Shown: piece by piece, positions 54,339 through 63,813 of the stretch
Layout: every line of letters begins with the position of its first letter
How positions within the stretch are numbered: the first letter of the stretch is position 1
Origin: Bradyrhizobium liaoningense
Lineage (GTDB): Bacteria > Pseudomonadota > Alphaproteobacteria > Rhizobiales > Xanthobacteraceae
Reading direction: 5' to 3'
DNA: 64,000 bases
Assembly (NCBI RefSeq): GCF_018130825.1
Contig: NZ_JAFCJS010000003.1
Location: 620,001-684,000 of the forward strand
Position numbers and translations under genes: made by a program
The notes under the pieces: model-generated
Seen by the model: the letters and a program-made list of their open reading frames with translations, nothing else
Told to the model about the DNA's origin: nothing
The model's database searches: none

Positions 54339-55847
54339 TTAACACCGGCGCCCCCACGGCGGTGTCTGCGGCGGCGCCGCGCCGCCGAGCCCCAGATCGA
54401 GGCCGAGCACCTTCATGTGCTCGTTCAGGTCCCGCAGCAATTGCAGCACCCGTGCCTCTCCGTCGGTCCCCGTGTGCGGCAGTCCCGGCCATTGGCGCCG
54501 GAGATCCTCACGGCTGACCAGACGCCGCGCCAAGAGTTCATCGAGCTGAAGCTGATCCATGGCAAGCACGCCGGCGGATTGCTCGACCAACCGGCGCAGC
54601 AGCAGCGCCACCGCGGCAATCGCGTCGGCATCATGCCTGGGCGCCGACCTCGAGAACTTGCGTTCGAGATCGGCCCAGGCCCGAGAGGTGACGAGATAGG
54701 TGTGGAGCGCATTCGCCGAACCCGGCTCGCCGTCGGCGTAGAAGGCACGGCGCATCAGGAGCCGGCGCGCCAGCACCGCCACCTGATCCCGCCTCAATGT
54801 CGCGATTGAAGCGATCTCGATCGCCGTCTGGACGGCCGGATCGCGGGAATAATCCCGCCCTGCCGACAGGCGGATCACGCCGTTCGGCAAGTTCGAGTCG
54901 AGCAGGCGGAAGCCGCCAGCATTGCGCGGCCGCGAATGGCGCGCGATTGCAAATCCATATTCGGAACTGCCGTCATCGGACATCGGCCCAAAATGGATGA
55001 TGTTGAATCCGGCATCGTCGCCGCCCTGCCCGGTCGAGGATGGACAGGACAGCACGTAGATGGTGCGCCAGAACGCTTCACTGCCCGTGCTCCGCGTCGC
55101 GCGCGGATCGGGAATCGAATAGCGGGTCAGTCCCTCGACATGCCGGTGACCGTGCAGAACCAGGTCGACGTTGAGCGAGGTCGCCGCTTCGAGGAAGGTG
55201 GCGGGCGCGGCGAGATACATCAGCGGCTCATCCGGCACGCCGAGAAACCGCTTTGCTTCGCCGGTCGCCTGCGGCAGCGGATGATGGTGCAGCGCCAGCA
55301 CCCGCACCAGGTTTTCCGCCGGCTCGGAATGATCGGCGCGTCCCGCCGATCCAAGACTGCCTGCGAGCTCGACACTCAGCCGGGCGGAACCGGCGACCAT
55401 GGCGCTGTAGGAGCCCTGGTCGATATTGCCGCTCGCCAGCGTCATGAGGCTTGCGCGGTTGGAATCCAGCAGCACCAGATCGAGGCCGGCCTGGCGGTAG
55501 TAGACGCTCTTCGAGGTCCGCGGCAGATGCAGGTAGTCATAGACGTCGTGACGGCCCGCACGCAGGCTCGCCCGCTTGACGTCGTGATTGCCGGCAACCG
55601 CCTGGATGTCGGTGAATAGCCCGGTCTGCCGGAAGGACGCGATCACCGCGAGCGCTTCGTCGAGCGCGCGCGGCGTCGGGTCGTCGACGAGATCGCCGGT
55701 GATCAGCAGGATGCGATCGGGAACGTCGGTGAAGTCCGCCATCCTCTCGCGCAGAGCAGCGCCGAGCGCCTCGACCGTCGGAAGCAACCGGCCTGACCCG
55801 TCCAGATGCAGGTCGGATATCTGCGCGATAACGAACGATCTATCCAT
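54339..55847 (-). CDS. Calcineurin-like metallophosphoesterase with C-terminal helical domain
   Basis: The 502-residue protein has the metallophosphoesterase motifs in order: DLHLDG, LITGDLVDD, AGNHD, LHHHPLP and LHGHRHVEG. The second half (about 330-500) is mostly helical, with no recognised motif, and is unusual for the family; it may be regulatory. The substrate could be a cyclic nucleotide or other phosphodiester, but cannot be deduced. It is cytoplasmic in appearance and stands alone. Confidence 0.88.
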   Translation of the reverse strand: MDRSFVIAQISDLHLDGSGRLLPTVEALGAALRERMADFTDVPDRILLITGDLVDDPTPRALDEALAVIASFRQTGLFTDIQAVAGNHDVKRASLRAGRHDVYDYLHLPRTSKSVYYRQAGLDLVLLDSNRASLMTLASGNIDQGSYSAMVAGSARLSVELAGSLGSAGRADHSEPAENLVRVLALHHHPLPQATGEAKRFLGVPDEPLMYLAAPATFLEAATSLNVDLVLHGHRHVEGLTRYSIPDPRATRSTGSEAFWRTIYVLSCPSSTGQGGDDAGFNIIHFGPMSDDGSSEYGFAIARHSRPRNAGGFRLLDSNLPNGVIRLSAGRDYSRDPAVQTAIEIASIATLRRDQVAVLARRLLMRRAFYADGEPGSANALHTYLVTSRAWADLERKFSRSAPRHDADAIAAVALLLRRLVEQSAGVLAMDQLQLDELLARRLVSREDLRRQWPGLPHTGTDGEARVLQLLRDLNEHMKVLGLDLGLGGAAPPQTPPWGRRC

Positions 55848-56119
55848 TTTGCGCCGCTCATTGCGAATGCTGCGCCGCTCAAAACGATGAGAGAAATAAC
55901 GTCGACGACTAGCTTGATGCCGGTCTCAGCGCGGGCAAGGATCACCCGGGCAATCGCATTCCTGCGCTCGATGCGCGCAGAAATGCACAGCACAATCTAA
56001 AATGTCCACCAATCATGCCACAACCGCAGCGCTAGTAAAGCCCTGCGACCGCGCTCTCGTGAACGGCAGTTCTCAACGTGAATACGGGAGCTGCCGCACC
56101 GCGGTTTCGTTTCGTCCGA

Positions 56120-56323
56120 TCAATATTCGATGGCAAGCCGCTTGCGGATTTCGTCGACGCGCTTGTCGAGCGCATCGAAGCGCGCGTGGACGGAGCGGTC
56201 GTGAAGATAGAAGACGTAGCCGCCGGCAAGGAAGGCGAAGATCCAATGATGATGTTCGACATAGCCAAAGATCGCCTCGACGGCCTGGCCGATGAATGTG
56301 ACCACGCTCCACACAAATTCCAT
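56120..56323 (-). CDS. Small membrane protein of unknown function
   Basis: The 67-residue protein starts at ATG after a strong GGGAGG site. It has a hydrophobic region (WIFAFLAGGYVFYL) preceded by an amphipathic helix (FVWSVVTFIGQAVEAIFGYV), and a charged C-terminal helix (HARFDALDKRVDEIRKRLAI) likely to form a coiled coil. Upstream frame extension is not supported. No family was recognised. Confidence 0.65.
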   Translation of the reverse strand: MEFVWSVVTFIGQAVEAIFGYVEHHHWIFAFLAGGYVFYLHDRSVHARFDALDKRVDEIRKRLAIEY

Positions 56324-56520
56324 TGCATTTCCTCCCGGCAGGCCTCGCCTCCGGCCGCCGGCGATCTTTCGTACACCTGGCGGCCATTGCCGGAACCTAG
56401 CATGACCACCTTGCTGCGAGTAGCGGCCCACTGACAGGTGACAGCAAAGCCGATTGCGGCCGCGGCAAAACTTTGCGAAGTCTTCTGGAGTTCGCATGAC
56501 CTGACGATCCGGACCCGCCA

Positions 56521-57894
56521 ATGCCCTCTGTCTTCGAGACGTCCTCGACCGCCATCCCCATCACCTTCGTCACCAAGTCGAGCTGGGATGCCGTGCGCGA
56601 CAGCCTGCCGCCGGCGCAACGGCAGTTCGCGGCCGCCAGCGCCTATTCCGCCAAGCCCGGCGGTTATCTCGCGCTGCCCGCGCCGGACGGTACGATCGCG
56701 CAGGTGCTGTTCGGCCTCGAGGACGCAGGGGCCAGATCGCGCGACCTGTTCCGGCCGGGCGCCCTGCCGGGCCTGTTGCCGCCGGGGACCTATCGCTTCG
56801 CCAATGCGCCGCACGATGCGCGGCTGGCGGCGCTCGCTTTTGCACTGGGGTGCTACCGCTTTTCCCGCTACCGCAAGGCCGACAGGCCCGAGGTCCGCCT
56901 GGCGCCGCCCGGCGGCGTCGACGCCGCCGAGATCGATCGCATCGCGAATGCCGCGATGCTGGCACGCGACCTCATCAACACACCGTCCAACGACATGGGG
57001 CCGGAGGAGCTCACCGCGACCGCGCAAGCGCTTGCCGCCGAGTTCGGCGCGAGCTTTGCCTGCACCATCGGCGAGGATCTGAAGGCGAATTTCCCGCTGA
57101 TCCACGCCGTCGGCATGGCCTCCAGCCGCGCGCCGCGGCTGATCGACATCGGCTGGGGCGACCCTGCTCATCCCAAGGTGACGCTGGTCGGCAAGGGCGT
57201 CTGCTTCGACACCGGCGGGCTCGACCTCAAGCCGTCGAGCGGCATGCTGATCATGAAGAAGGACATGGGCGGCGCCGCCAACGTGCTGGCGCTGGCGCGC
57301 ATGGTGATGGACGCGAAGCTGAAGGTGCGGCTGCGTGTGCTGATTCCGGCGGTGGAGAACGCCGTCGCCGGCAACGCCTTCCGCCCTCTCGATATCTTCA
57401 CTTCGCGCAAGGGCATCACGGTCGAGATCGGCAATACGGATGCGGAAGGCCGGCTCGTGCTCGCCGATGCGCTGGCGCTGGCCGACGAAGAGAAGCCCGA
57501 TCTGCTGATCGATCTGGGCACTCTGACCGGCGCGGCGCGCGTCGCGCTGGGACCGGATTTACCGCCCTTTTACACCAATGATGAGACGCTGGCTGCCGAC
57601 GTCGCGCGCTGCGCGGTGAAGGAGAACGATCCGTTGTGGCGCATGCCGCTGTGGCCGCCTTACGATGCCTGGCTGGACTCCAAGACCGCCACCATCACCA
57701 ACGCGCCATCGGGCGGCTTTGCCGGCTCGATCACCTGCGCATTGTTCCTGCAACGCTTCGTCGAGCACGCCGGAAGCTGGCTGCATGTCGACATCTACGG
57801 CTGGACGCCGTCGGCGAAGCCGGCGCGGCCCGAGGGCGGCGAGTGCCAGGCCGCGCGCGCCATCTACGCATTGCTGAGCGAGCGCTATGCGTGA
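56521..57894 (+). CDS. Leucyl aminopeptidase family (M17) peptidase
   Basis: The 457-residue cytoplasmic two-metal aminopeptidase has the M17 motifs VGKGVCFDTGGLDLKPSSGM (metal and catalytic residues), KKDMGGAANV and NTDAEGRLVLADAL. It is shorter in the N-terminal domain than PepA and closer to the PepB-like group. It removes N-terminal residues from peptides and may also serve peptide turnover. It overlaps the NlpC/P60 gene by eight bases. Confidence 0.93.
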   Translation: MPSVFETSSTAIPITFVTKSSWDAVRDSLPPAQRQFAAASAYSAKPGGYLALPAPDGTIAQVLFGLEDAGARSRDLFRPGALPGLLPPGTYRFANAPHDARLAALAFALGCYRFSRYRKADRPEVRLAPPGGVDAAEIDRIANAAMLARDLINTPSNDMGPEELTATAQALAAEFGASFACTIGEDLKANFPLIHAVGMASSRAPRLIDIGWGDPAHPKVTLVGKGVCFDTGGLDLKPSSGMLIMKKDMGGAANVLALARMVMDAKLKVRLRVLIPAVENAVAGNAFRPLDIFTSRKGITVEIGNTDAEGRLVLADALALADEEKPDLLIDLGTLTGAARVALGPDLPPFYTNDETLAADVARCAVKENDPLWRMPLWPPYDAWLDSKTATITNAPSGGFAGSITCALFLQRFVEHAGSWLHVDIYGWTPSAKPARPEGGECQAARAIYALLSERYA

Positions 57895-58741
57895 TCCAGG
57901 ATACGATCCACGACTGACGCCCGCGCGGGGCGACCTCGCCGCGAAATATCTCGAAGGCAAGGTCGAGGCGGACCGCTTCGTCGAGGGTGAAGAGTTCGAG
58001 GTGGTCGAGCCGATCGCTTCCGTGCGCGAGCAGCCGTCCTCGGGCGCGATGCTGATGACAGAGGCGCTGCGCGGCGAGCGCGTCATGATCTACGATCGCA
58101 ACGGCGAAGGCTGGGCCTGGGGACAGCTCAATGGCGACGGCTATGTCGGCTGGCTGCCCGACGCAGCGCTGATGAAACCGGCGGCCGCGCCGACGCACAA
58201 GGTCAGCGCGCTGCGAACCTTTACCTTCCCGGGTCCCTCGATCAAGCTGCCGCCGGCCGCCACGCTGGTTCTGGGATCGAGCATTGCCGTGGTGCGCGAC
58301 GACGGCAGCTTCGCCGTGACGCGCGACGGAAGCTTCGTGCCGAAGACGCATCTGGCCCCGCTCGATCATCGTGAGCCGGATTTCGTTGCCGTCGCTGAAC
58401 GCTTCGTCGGCACGCCCTACCTCTGGGGTGGCAAGAGCAGCCTCGGCATCGATTGCTCGGGTCTCGTGCAGGTGTCGCTGACGGCAGCGGGCATCGGCTG
58501 TCCACGCGACAGCGACATGCAGCTGGCGGGCCTCGGCCGCGCGCTGGAACCGCACGAGCGAGGCAGCTTGCTGCGCGGCGACCTAATCTTCTGGAAGGGC
58601 CATGTCGCCATCGTCCGCGACGGCCACACCATGGTTCACGCCAACGCGCATCACATGGCGACGGTGGTCGAGCCGATCGAGCCTGCCATCGCGCGGATCA
58701 GGCAGGCCGGCAGCGAAGTCGCGGCGATCAAGCGGCTATAG
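57887..58741 (+). CDS. NlpC/P60 family cysteine peptidase with SH3-type domain
   Basis: The 284-residue protein has a bacterial SH3-like region (about 40-95, EVVEPIASVREQPSSGAMLM and GWAWGQLNGDGYVGWLPDAA) and a C-terminal C40 domain with the catalytic Cys in GIDCSGLVQ, His in WKGHVAIV and the third His-region in MVHANAHHMATV. Relatives cleave gamma-D-Glu-DAP bonds in murein peptides. No signal peptide is seen, so it may act on recycled murein peptides in the cytoplasm. It is co-translated with the M17 peptidase. Confidence 0.92.
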   Translation: MRDPGYDPRLTPARGDLAAKYLEGKVEADRFVEGEEFEVVEPIASVREQPSSGAMLMTEALRGERVMIYDRNGEGWAWGQLNGDGYVGWLPDAALMKPAAAPTHKVSALRTFTFPGPSIKLPPAATLVLGSSIAVVRDDGSFAVTRDGSFVPKTHLAPLDHREPDFVAVAERFVGTPYLWGGKSSLGIDCSGLVQVSLTAAGIGCPRDSDMQLAGLGRALEPHERGSLLRGDLIFWKGHVAIVRDGHTMVHANAHHMATVVEPIEPAIARIRQAGSEVAAIKRL

Positions 58742-58765
58742 GTCGTCTCGAATTCGCCGCGTGGA

Positions 58766-59173
58766 TCAGACGTCACCATCGTGGCTGGACAGATTTCCGG
58801 CGCCAGGCTTCGGCTTGTAGATCGGGGGGATGCAACTGCCGAAGCGCGGATCGAGCGGATCGTAACGCGACCTCGTTCTTGCAACGATATACAGCACCGC
58901 CAGCGCAAAAGAGCCGAGCAGCAACAACAGCCATGCAGGCGCTCGAATTGCGATCAAAAGCACCGTCGCACCAAGCAACAGCAAGGCGAAAGTGCCGAAG
59001 ACAGCTTTGAAGCCATCGCCGGCTCCGCAATGGGCTTGATGCGGGAATATTATCGCGGAAACCGATATATTTGTGAGAGCCCACTGCGACACTCCAGCGC
59101 AGATGCCCGCGTTCCAGGAACACTGACGCGGCCCCCCGGCACCAGAAGGGCAATCCCCCCCGGCTTCCGGCAC
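58766..59173 (-). CDS. Possible small membrane protein, start uncertain
   Basis: The frame has two hydrophobic segments (AVFGTFALLLLGATVLLIAI and WLLLLLGSFALAVLYIVARTR) followed by SRYDPLDPRFGSCIPP and a polar tail. This part looks like a real membrane protein. The 5' part before the first helix (SGAGGPRQC..) looks non-coding; the true start may be GTG at 59092 or another codon. No family was recognised. Confidence 0.4.
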   Translation of the reverse strand: MPEAGGDCPSGAGGPRQCSWNAGICAGVSQWALTNISVSAIIFPHQAHCGAGDGFKAVFGTFALLLLGATVLLIAIRAPAWLLLLLGSFALAVLYIVARTRSRYDPLDPRFGSCIPPIYKPKPGAGNLSSHDGDV

Positions 59174-59263
59174 CGTGCGGTGCAGCTACGGAACAACGTT
59201 ACATCTGAGAGATTCGCGGAACGAAAAGCATCGTCAGTCTTTCTCTGGCTTTGGGAGGTGCGC

Positions 59264-59545
59264 ATGAGTTCTCATGCCAGAGAAGGCGCCTGTGCGTTCG
59301 CTTGGCGGAGCTACTTGCTGGTCCACAGCGGCATCAGCGAGAATGATGACAGGCGCACCGCCCTCCACCGCTACATTTCCAATCTTCGCGACACCGGCGA
59401 AGATGACTTCGATCTCCTGCAGATAGCTGCAGTTGCCTACTTGAAAAAGCTGGACGAATTGCACGACGACCAATGTGCGCGGCTCGCGGCAGATCAGATT
59501 TTGGCCGAGCGCCTGGAAGAACGCAGCTCACAGCCCGGCAGATAG
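59264..59545 (+). CDS. Hypothetical soluble protein
   Basis: The 93-residue protein starts at ATG after GGGAGG, six bases away. It is acidic and helical (ISNLRDTGEDDFDLLQIAAV, LKKLDELHDDQCARLAADQI). No family was recognised. The longer frame upstream is not supported. It is 35 bases from the next small gene and may be co-transcribed. Confidence 0.65.
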   Translation: MSSHAREGACAFAWRSYLLVHSGISENDDRRTALHRYISNLRDTGEDDFDLLQIAAVAYLKKLDELHDDQCARLAADQILAERLEERSSQPGR

Positions 59546-59580
59546 CTTTGGGCAACAATACCAGGGAAGGAGCGAACAGC

Positions 59581-59808
59581 ATGGCAGACAACACCAACGC
59601 AGACCGTTTCGCGAGCGAGCCGCAACGGCGCATCGCCGCCGCGACAGCAATGGGCATGAATGCCCTGAAGCCGATGATGCACTTTCAGGTCTCAATGCTG
59701 AGGATGTGGGCCGACAGCATCGAGAGGCTCGAGGCCAGCTACGAAAAGAAGCTGGAAGAAACTGCAACAGGAGCCGAGGAACGGTCCGACAAGGAGCGCG
59801 CCGCGTAA
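59581..59808 (+). CDS. Hypothetical small helical protein
   Basis: The 75-residue protein starts at ATG after GGAAGGAG. It is mostly helical, with an amphipathic segment MMHFQVSMLRMWADSIERLE and a charged Lys/Glu tail (YEKKLEETATGAEERSDKER). This looks faintly like a short phasin-type sequence, but similarity is too weak to call. It is convergent with yejF. Confidence 0.6.
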   Translation: MADNTNADRFASEPQRRIAAATAMGMNALKPMMHFQVSMLRMWADSIERLEASYEKKLEETATGAEERSDKERAA

Positions 59809-59881
59809 ATCAACGCGACTGGCCGGGTGAAGCCAACTTGGCCAAAATTGAGAGTTCTGCTCGCGCGCCTGGAATGGCGGG

Positions 59882-61519
59882 CTACGTCGCCACTGCCCCG
59901 TTGCCCGCCGTCTCCAGCCGGAACGCGGCCGCGAACAGTGCGCGCGTGTAATCCGTCTTCGGGTTCTTGAACAGCTCGGCGGCCTGGCCTTCCTCGACCA
60001 CCTTGCCGCCGCGCATCACGATGAGGTGGCTGGCGAGCGAGGCGACGACGCGCAAATCGTGCGAGATGAACATGTAGGTGAGCTCGCGCTTGCGCTGAAG
60101 CTCGCGCAACAGATCCACCATTTGCGCCTGGAACAGCATGTCGAGCGCGCTGGTCGGCTCGTCCAGCACCACGAAATCCGGCTCCAGCACCACCGCGCGC
60201 GCGATGCTGATGCGCTGGCGCTGACCGCCGGAGAATTCGTGCGGATAGCGGAAACGCGTATCCGGATTGAGCCCGACATCCTCGAGCGCCTTGACGACGC
60301 GCGCCTCGCGCTCCTCGCCCGACAGCTTCGGCTGATGCACGGAGAGGCCTTCGGCGATGATGTCGGCGACCGACATGCGCGGGCTGAGCGAGCCGAACGG
60401 ATCCTGGAACACGATCTGCATGTCGCGCCGGAAGGGACGCATCTCCTTGAAGCGCAGGCCCTGGATGTCGTTCCCCAGGAACACGATGCGGCCGTTCGAG
60501 GAGATCAATCGCAGCAGCGCCAGCCCCAGCGTGGTCTTGCCCGAGCCGGATTCGCCGACGACGCCGAGGGTCTCGCCCTTGCGCACGGCGACGCTGACGC
60601 CGTCGACCGCCTTGATGTGACCGACCGTCTTGCGCATCAGGCCGCGCTTGATCGGAAACCACACCTTCAGGTCATCGGCCGACATCACCACCGGCGCATC
60701 CGGCTGCGGCGGCGCCGGATCGGGCTTGGGCTCGGCCGCGAGCAGGTCGCGCGTATAGGGATGTTTCGGGCTCTTGAAAACCTGCTCGACCGCCCCCTGC
60801 TCGACGATCACGCCGCCCTTCATGACGCAGACGGTGTCGGCGATGCGGCGCACGATGCCGAGATCGTGGGTGATGAACAGCAGGCTCATGCCGAGCCGCG
60901 AACGGATCTCGGCGAGCAGCGCCAGGATCTGCGCCTGCACGGTGACGTCGAGCGCCGTGGTCGGCTCGTCCGCGATCAACAGGTCCGGCTCGTTGGCGAG
61001 CGCCATCGCGATCATCACGCGCTGACGCTGGCCGCCGGAGAGCTGGTGCGGATAGCTCTTCAGCCGCGTTTCGGGCTCGGGAATGCCGACCTGCGTCAGC
61101 AGCTCCAGCGTCCGCTTGCGCGCCTCGGCATTGCTGGTGGGATTGTGCAGCTGGATGATCTCGCCGATCTGCGCCTCGATCGTGTGCAGCGGATTGAGCG
61201 AGGTCATCGGCTCCTGGAAGATGATGGAGATATCGCTACCTCGGATCTCCCGCATCTGCTGCTCGGACTGGTCGATCAGCTCCTGCCCCTTGAAGCGGAT
61301 GCTGCCCGAGGGATGGGAGGCGTTCGGATACGGCAGGAGCTTGAGGATCGAAAGCGCGCTGACCGACTTACCGGAACCGGACTCGCCGACCAGCGCGACG
61401 CACTCGCCGCGCTTGATCTGGAACGAGACCTTGTCGACGGCGAGCGTCGTGGCGCCGCCCTGGTGGAAGGCCACCGAGAGATCGCGCACGCTGAGCAGGG
61501 GCTGGTTGATCGCGTCCAT
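59882..61519 (-). CDS. yejF: Peptide ABC transporter ATPase, YejF type (two ATP-binding domains)
   Basis: The 545-residue protein carries two complete ABC ATPase domains (about 5-260 and 290-530), each with Walker A (GESGSGKSV; GESGSGKTT), a signature (LSGGQRQRVMIA; FSGGQRQRISIA) and Walker B (LLIADEPTTAL; FVVLDEPTSAL). Single-chain double ATPases of this type are YejF in the Yej peptide (microcin C-like) importer, and the upstream yejE/yejB/yejA-like genes agree. It lies five bases after yejE. Confidence 0.93.
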   Translation of the reverse strand: MDAINQPLLSVRDLSVAFHQGGATTLAVDKVSFQIKRGECVALVGESGSGKSVSALSILKLLPYPNASHPSGSIRFKGQELIDQSEQQMREIRGSDISIIFQEPMTSLNPLHTIEAQIGEIIQLHNPTSNAEARKRTLELLTQVGIPEPETRLKSYPHQLSGGQRQRVMIAMALANEPDLLIADEPTTALDVTVQAQILALLAEIRSRLGMSLLFITHDLGIVRRIADTVCVMKGGVIVEQGAVEQVFKSPKHPYTRDLLAAEPKPDPAPPQPDAPVVMSADDLKVWFPIKRGLMRKTVGHIKAVDGVSVAVRKGETLGVVGESGSGKTTLGLALLRLISSNGRIVFLGNDIQGLRFKEMRPFRRDMQIVFQDPFGSLSPRMSVADIIAEGLSVHQPKLSGEEREARVVKALEDVGLNPDTRFRYPHEFSGGQRQRISIARAVVLEPDFVVLDEPTSALDMLFQAQMVDLLRELQRKRELTYMFISHDLRVVASLASHLIVMRGGKVVEEGQAAELFKNPKTDYTRALFAAAFRLETAGNGAVAT

Positions 61520-61523
61520 GGGC

Positions 61524-62702
61524 CTACCTGAACGTCTTGCGCGGATCGAAGGCGTCGCGCACGGCTTCGCCGATGAAGATCAGGAGCGACAGCATGATCG
61601 CGACCGAGAAGAAGCCGGAGAAGCCGAGCCAGGGCGCCTGCACATTGGCCTTGGCCTGCGACAGGAGCTCACCGAGCGAAGGCGATCCTGGCGGCAGGCC
61701 GAAGCCGAGGAAATCGAGCGCCGTCAGCGTCATCACCGACGAGGAGACGATGAACGGCAGGAACGTCATGGTCGCGACCATCGCGTTCGGCAACAGGTGG
61801 CGAAACATGATGACCGGGTTGGAGACGCCGAGCGCCCGCGCCGCCTGAATGTATTCGAAGTTGCGTCCGCGCAGGAACTCGGCCCGCACGAGGCCGACCA
61901 GCGAGACCCAGGAGAACAGCAGGAGAATGCCGAGCAGCACGAAGAAGCCGGGCACGAGCACCGAAGACAGGATCAGGAGAAGATAGAGCGAGGGAATCGC
62001 CGTCCAGATCTCGATGAAGCGCTGGAAGATGAGATCGACCCGCCCTCCGAAATAGCCCTGCACCGCCCCCGCCGCGATGCCGATCACGGACGAGACGATG
62101 GTGAGGCAAAGGCCGAACAGCACGGAGATGCGGAAGCCGTAGATCAGCCGCGCCACCACGTCGCGGCCCTGATCGTCAGTGCCGAGCCAATTGTATTCGA
62201 GGTCGCGGCAGCTCTTCAGCCCCTTCTTCTCCACCACCGGCTGGCATTGCTTCTCGGTCAGCATCCAGGTCGGCGGCGACGGCGCGGGTGTCGGCAGGTC
62301 GAGATTGTGCGTGTCGTAGGAGTAGCGGATCAGCGGCCAGACGATGGTGCCACCTTTGTCCTTGATGAGCTTCTGCAAATACGGATCGCGATAGTCCGCC
62401 GCCGTCTCGAAATCGCCACCGAAGGTCGTCTCCGAATAGGTCACGAAGGCCGGCCAATAGAGGCGCCCGTCGAACTTGATCAGGAACGGCCGATCGTTGG
62501 CGATCAGCTCGGCGAACAGCGAGACCACGAACAGGATGATGAATATCCAGAACGACCAGTAGCCGCGGCGGTTGGCCTTGAAGTTCTGCCACCGCCGCCT
62601 GTTCAGCGGCGATGGCTCGAACGGCTTGCGCGTGATCGGGACGGCGTCGCCGAGCGGCGACTTCGCTGTGGTTTCAATCGGCGTCGGCGCGGTGATCGTC
62701 AT
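61524..62702 (-). CDS. yejE: Peptide ABC transporter permease, YejE type
   Basis: The 392-residue DppC-like permease has an N-terminal helix (YWSFWIFIILFVVSLFAELI), a long periplasmic loop of about 110 residues as in YejE, and then the permease core (WLGTDDQGRDVVARLIYGFR, and the EAA-like segment NFEYIQAARALGVSNPVIMF). The chosen ATG (MTITAPTPIETT) overlaps the yejB stop (TGATG). The longer upstream frame is a shadow of yejB. Confidence 0.94.
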   Translation of the reverse strand: MTITAPTPIETTAKSPLGDAVPITRKPFEPSPLNRRRWQNFKANRRGYWSFWIFIILFVVSLFAELIANDRPFLIKFDGRLYWPAFVTYSETTFGGDFETAADYRDPYLQKLIKDKGGTIVWPLIRYSYDTHNLDLPTPAPSPPTWMLTEKQCQPVVEKKGLKSCRDLEYNWLGTDDQGRDVVARLIYGFRISVLFGLCLTIVSSVIGIAAGAVQGYFGGRVDLIFQRFIEIWTAIPSLYLLLILSSVLVPGFFVLLGILLLFSWVSLVGLVRAEFLRGRNFEYIQAARALGVSNPVIMFRHLLPNAMVATMTFLPFIVSSSVMTLTALDFLGFGLPPGSPSLGELLSQAKANVQAPWLGFSGFFSVAIMLSLLIFIGEAVRDAFDPRKTFR

Positions 62703-63811
62703 CAGACCTCCCGTGCCTCGAAATCGATCCGGGGGTCGATCCACATATAGGTCAGGTCGGAGATCAGATTGATCACGAGTCCGACCAGCGAGAAGATGTA
62801 GAGCGTGCCGAACACCACGGGATAGTCGCGGTTGAGCACACTCTCGAAGCTGAGCAGCCCGAGCCCGTCCAGCGAGAAGATGGTCTCGATCAGGAGCGAG
62901 CCGGAAAAGAAGGCGTGGATGAAGGTCCCGGGGAAACCGGCGATCACGATCAACATCGCGTTGCGGAAGACGTGGCCGTAGAGCACCCGGTTCTCGCTGC
63001 AGCCCTTGGCGCGGGCGGTCATGACGTATTGCTTGCGAATCTCGTCCAGGAACGAGTTCTTGGTCAGGAACGTCATGGTGGTGAACGCACCTAACCCCAT
63101 GGCGATCAGCGGCAGCGTCAGATGCCAGAAATAGTCGATGATCTTCCAGTACCACGGAAATTGCGACCAGCCGTCCGAGGTCAGTCCGCGTAGCGGGAAC
63201 CAGTTGAAGAACGAGCCGCCGGCAAACAGGATGATCAGCAGGATGGCGAACAGGAAGCCGGGAATGGCATAGCCGAGCACGAGCACGGACGATGTCCAGG
63301 TGTCGAACCGCGCGCCGTCGTTCACGGCCTTGCGAATGCCGAGCGGGATCGAGATCAGGTAGGTCAGGAGCGTCAGCCACAGCCCAAGCGAGATCGAGAC
63401 CGGCAGCTTCTCCTTGATGAGCTGGAGCACGCTGACGTCGCGGAAATAGCTCTTGCCGAAATCGAAGCGGGCGAAATTCCACACCATCAGCAGAAAGCGT
63501 TCCGGTGCCGGCTTGTCGAAGCCGAACTGCGCCTCAAGCTTCTTGATGAAATCAGGGTCGAGGCCCTGCGCACCGCGATATTTGGAGTTGATGGAATCGC
63601 CGCCGGCGCCGACCTGGCCCGGCGCGCGCTGCGCAAAATCGCCGCCGCCCGAAATGCGCGAGGTGCCGCCGGTGTCGGCGCCCGAGAGCTGCGCGATCAC
63701 ACGTTCGACCGGACCGCCCGGCGCGAATTGCACGACGACGAAGGACACGAAGAGAATTCCGAGCAGAGTCGGGATCATCAGGAGGAGACGGCGGGCGATA
63801 TAGGCGCTCAT
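62702..63811 (-). CDS. yejB: Peptide ABC transporter permease, YejB type
   Basis: The 369-residue DppB-like permease has the N-terminal segment IARRLLLMIPTLLGILFVSF, a periplasmic insert with Gly/Ser/Asp-rich sequence, and the core (LGLWLTLLTYLISIPLGIRK, GCSENRVLYGHVFRNAMLIV). It pairs with YejE. It follows yejA by two bases. Confidence 0.95.
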   Translation of the reverse strand: MSAYIARRLLLMIPTLLGILFVSFVVVQFAPGGPVERVIAQLSGADTGGTSRISGGGDFAQRAPGQVGAGGDSINSKYRGAQGLDPDFIKKLEAQFGFDKPAPERFLLMVWNFARFDFGKSYFRDVSVLQLIKEKLPVSISLGLWLTLLTYLISIPLGIRKAVNDGARFDTWTSSVLVLGYAIPGFLFAILLIILFAGGSFFNWFPLRGLTSDGWSQFPWYWKIIDYFWHLTLPLIAMGLGAFTTMTFLTKNSFLDEIRKQYVMTARAKGCSENRVLYGHVFRNAMLIVIAGFPGTFIHAFFSGSLLIETIFSLDGLGLLSFESVLNRDYPVVFGTLYIFSLVGLVINLISDLTYMWIDPRIDFEAREV

Positions 63812-63813
63812 GA

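Noticed and set aside
55703..55993. Minus-strand frame with a hydrophobic segment upstream of the metallophosphoesterase
   Set aside because: It runs on into the phosphoesterase gene in another frame and has no clear ribosome site or family. The plus strand gives an equally plausible frame there.
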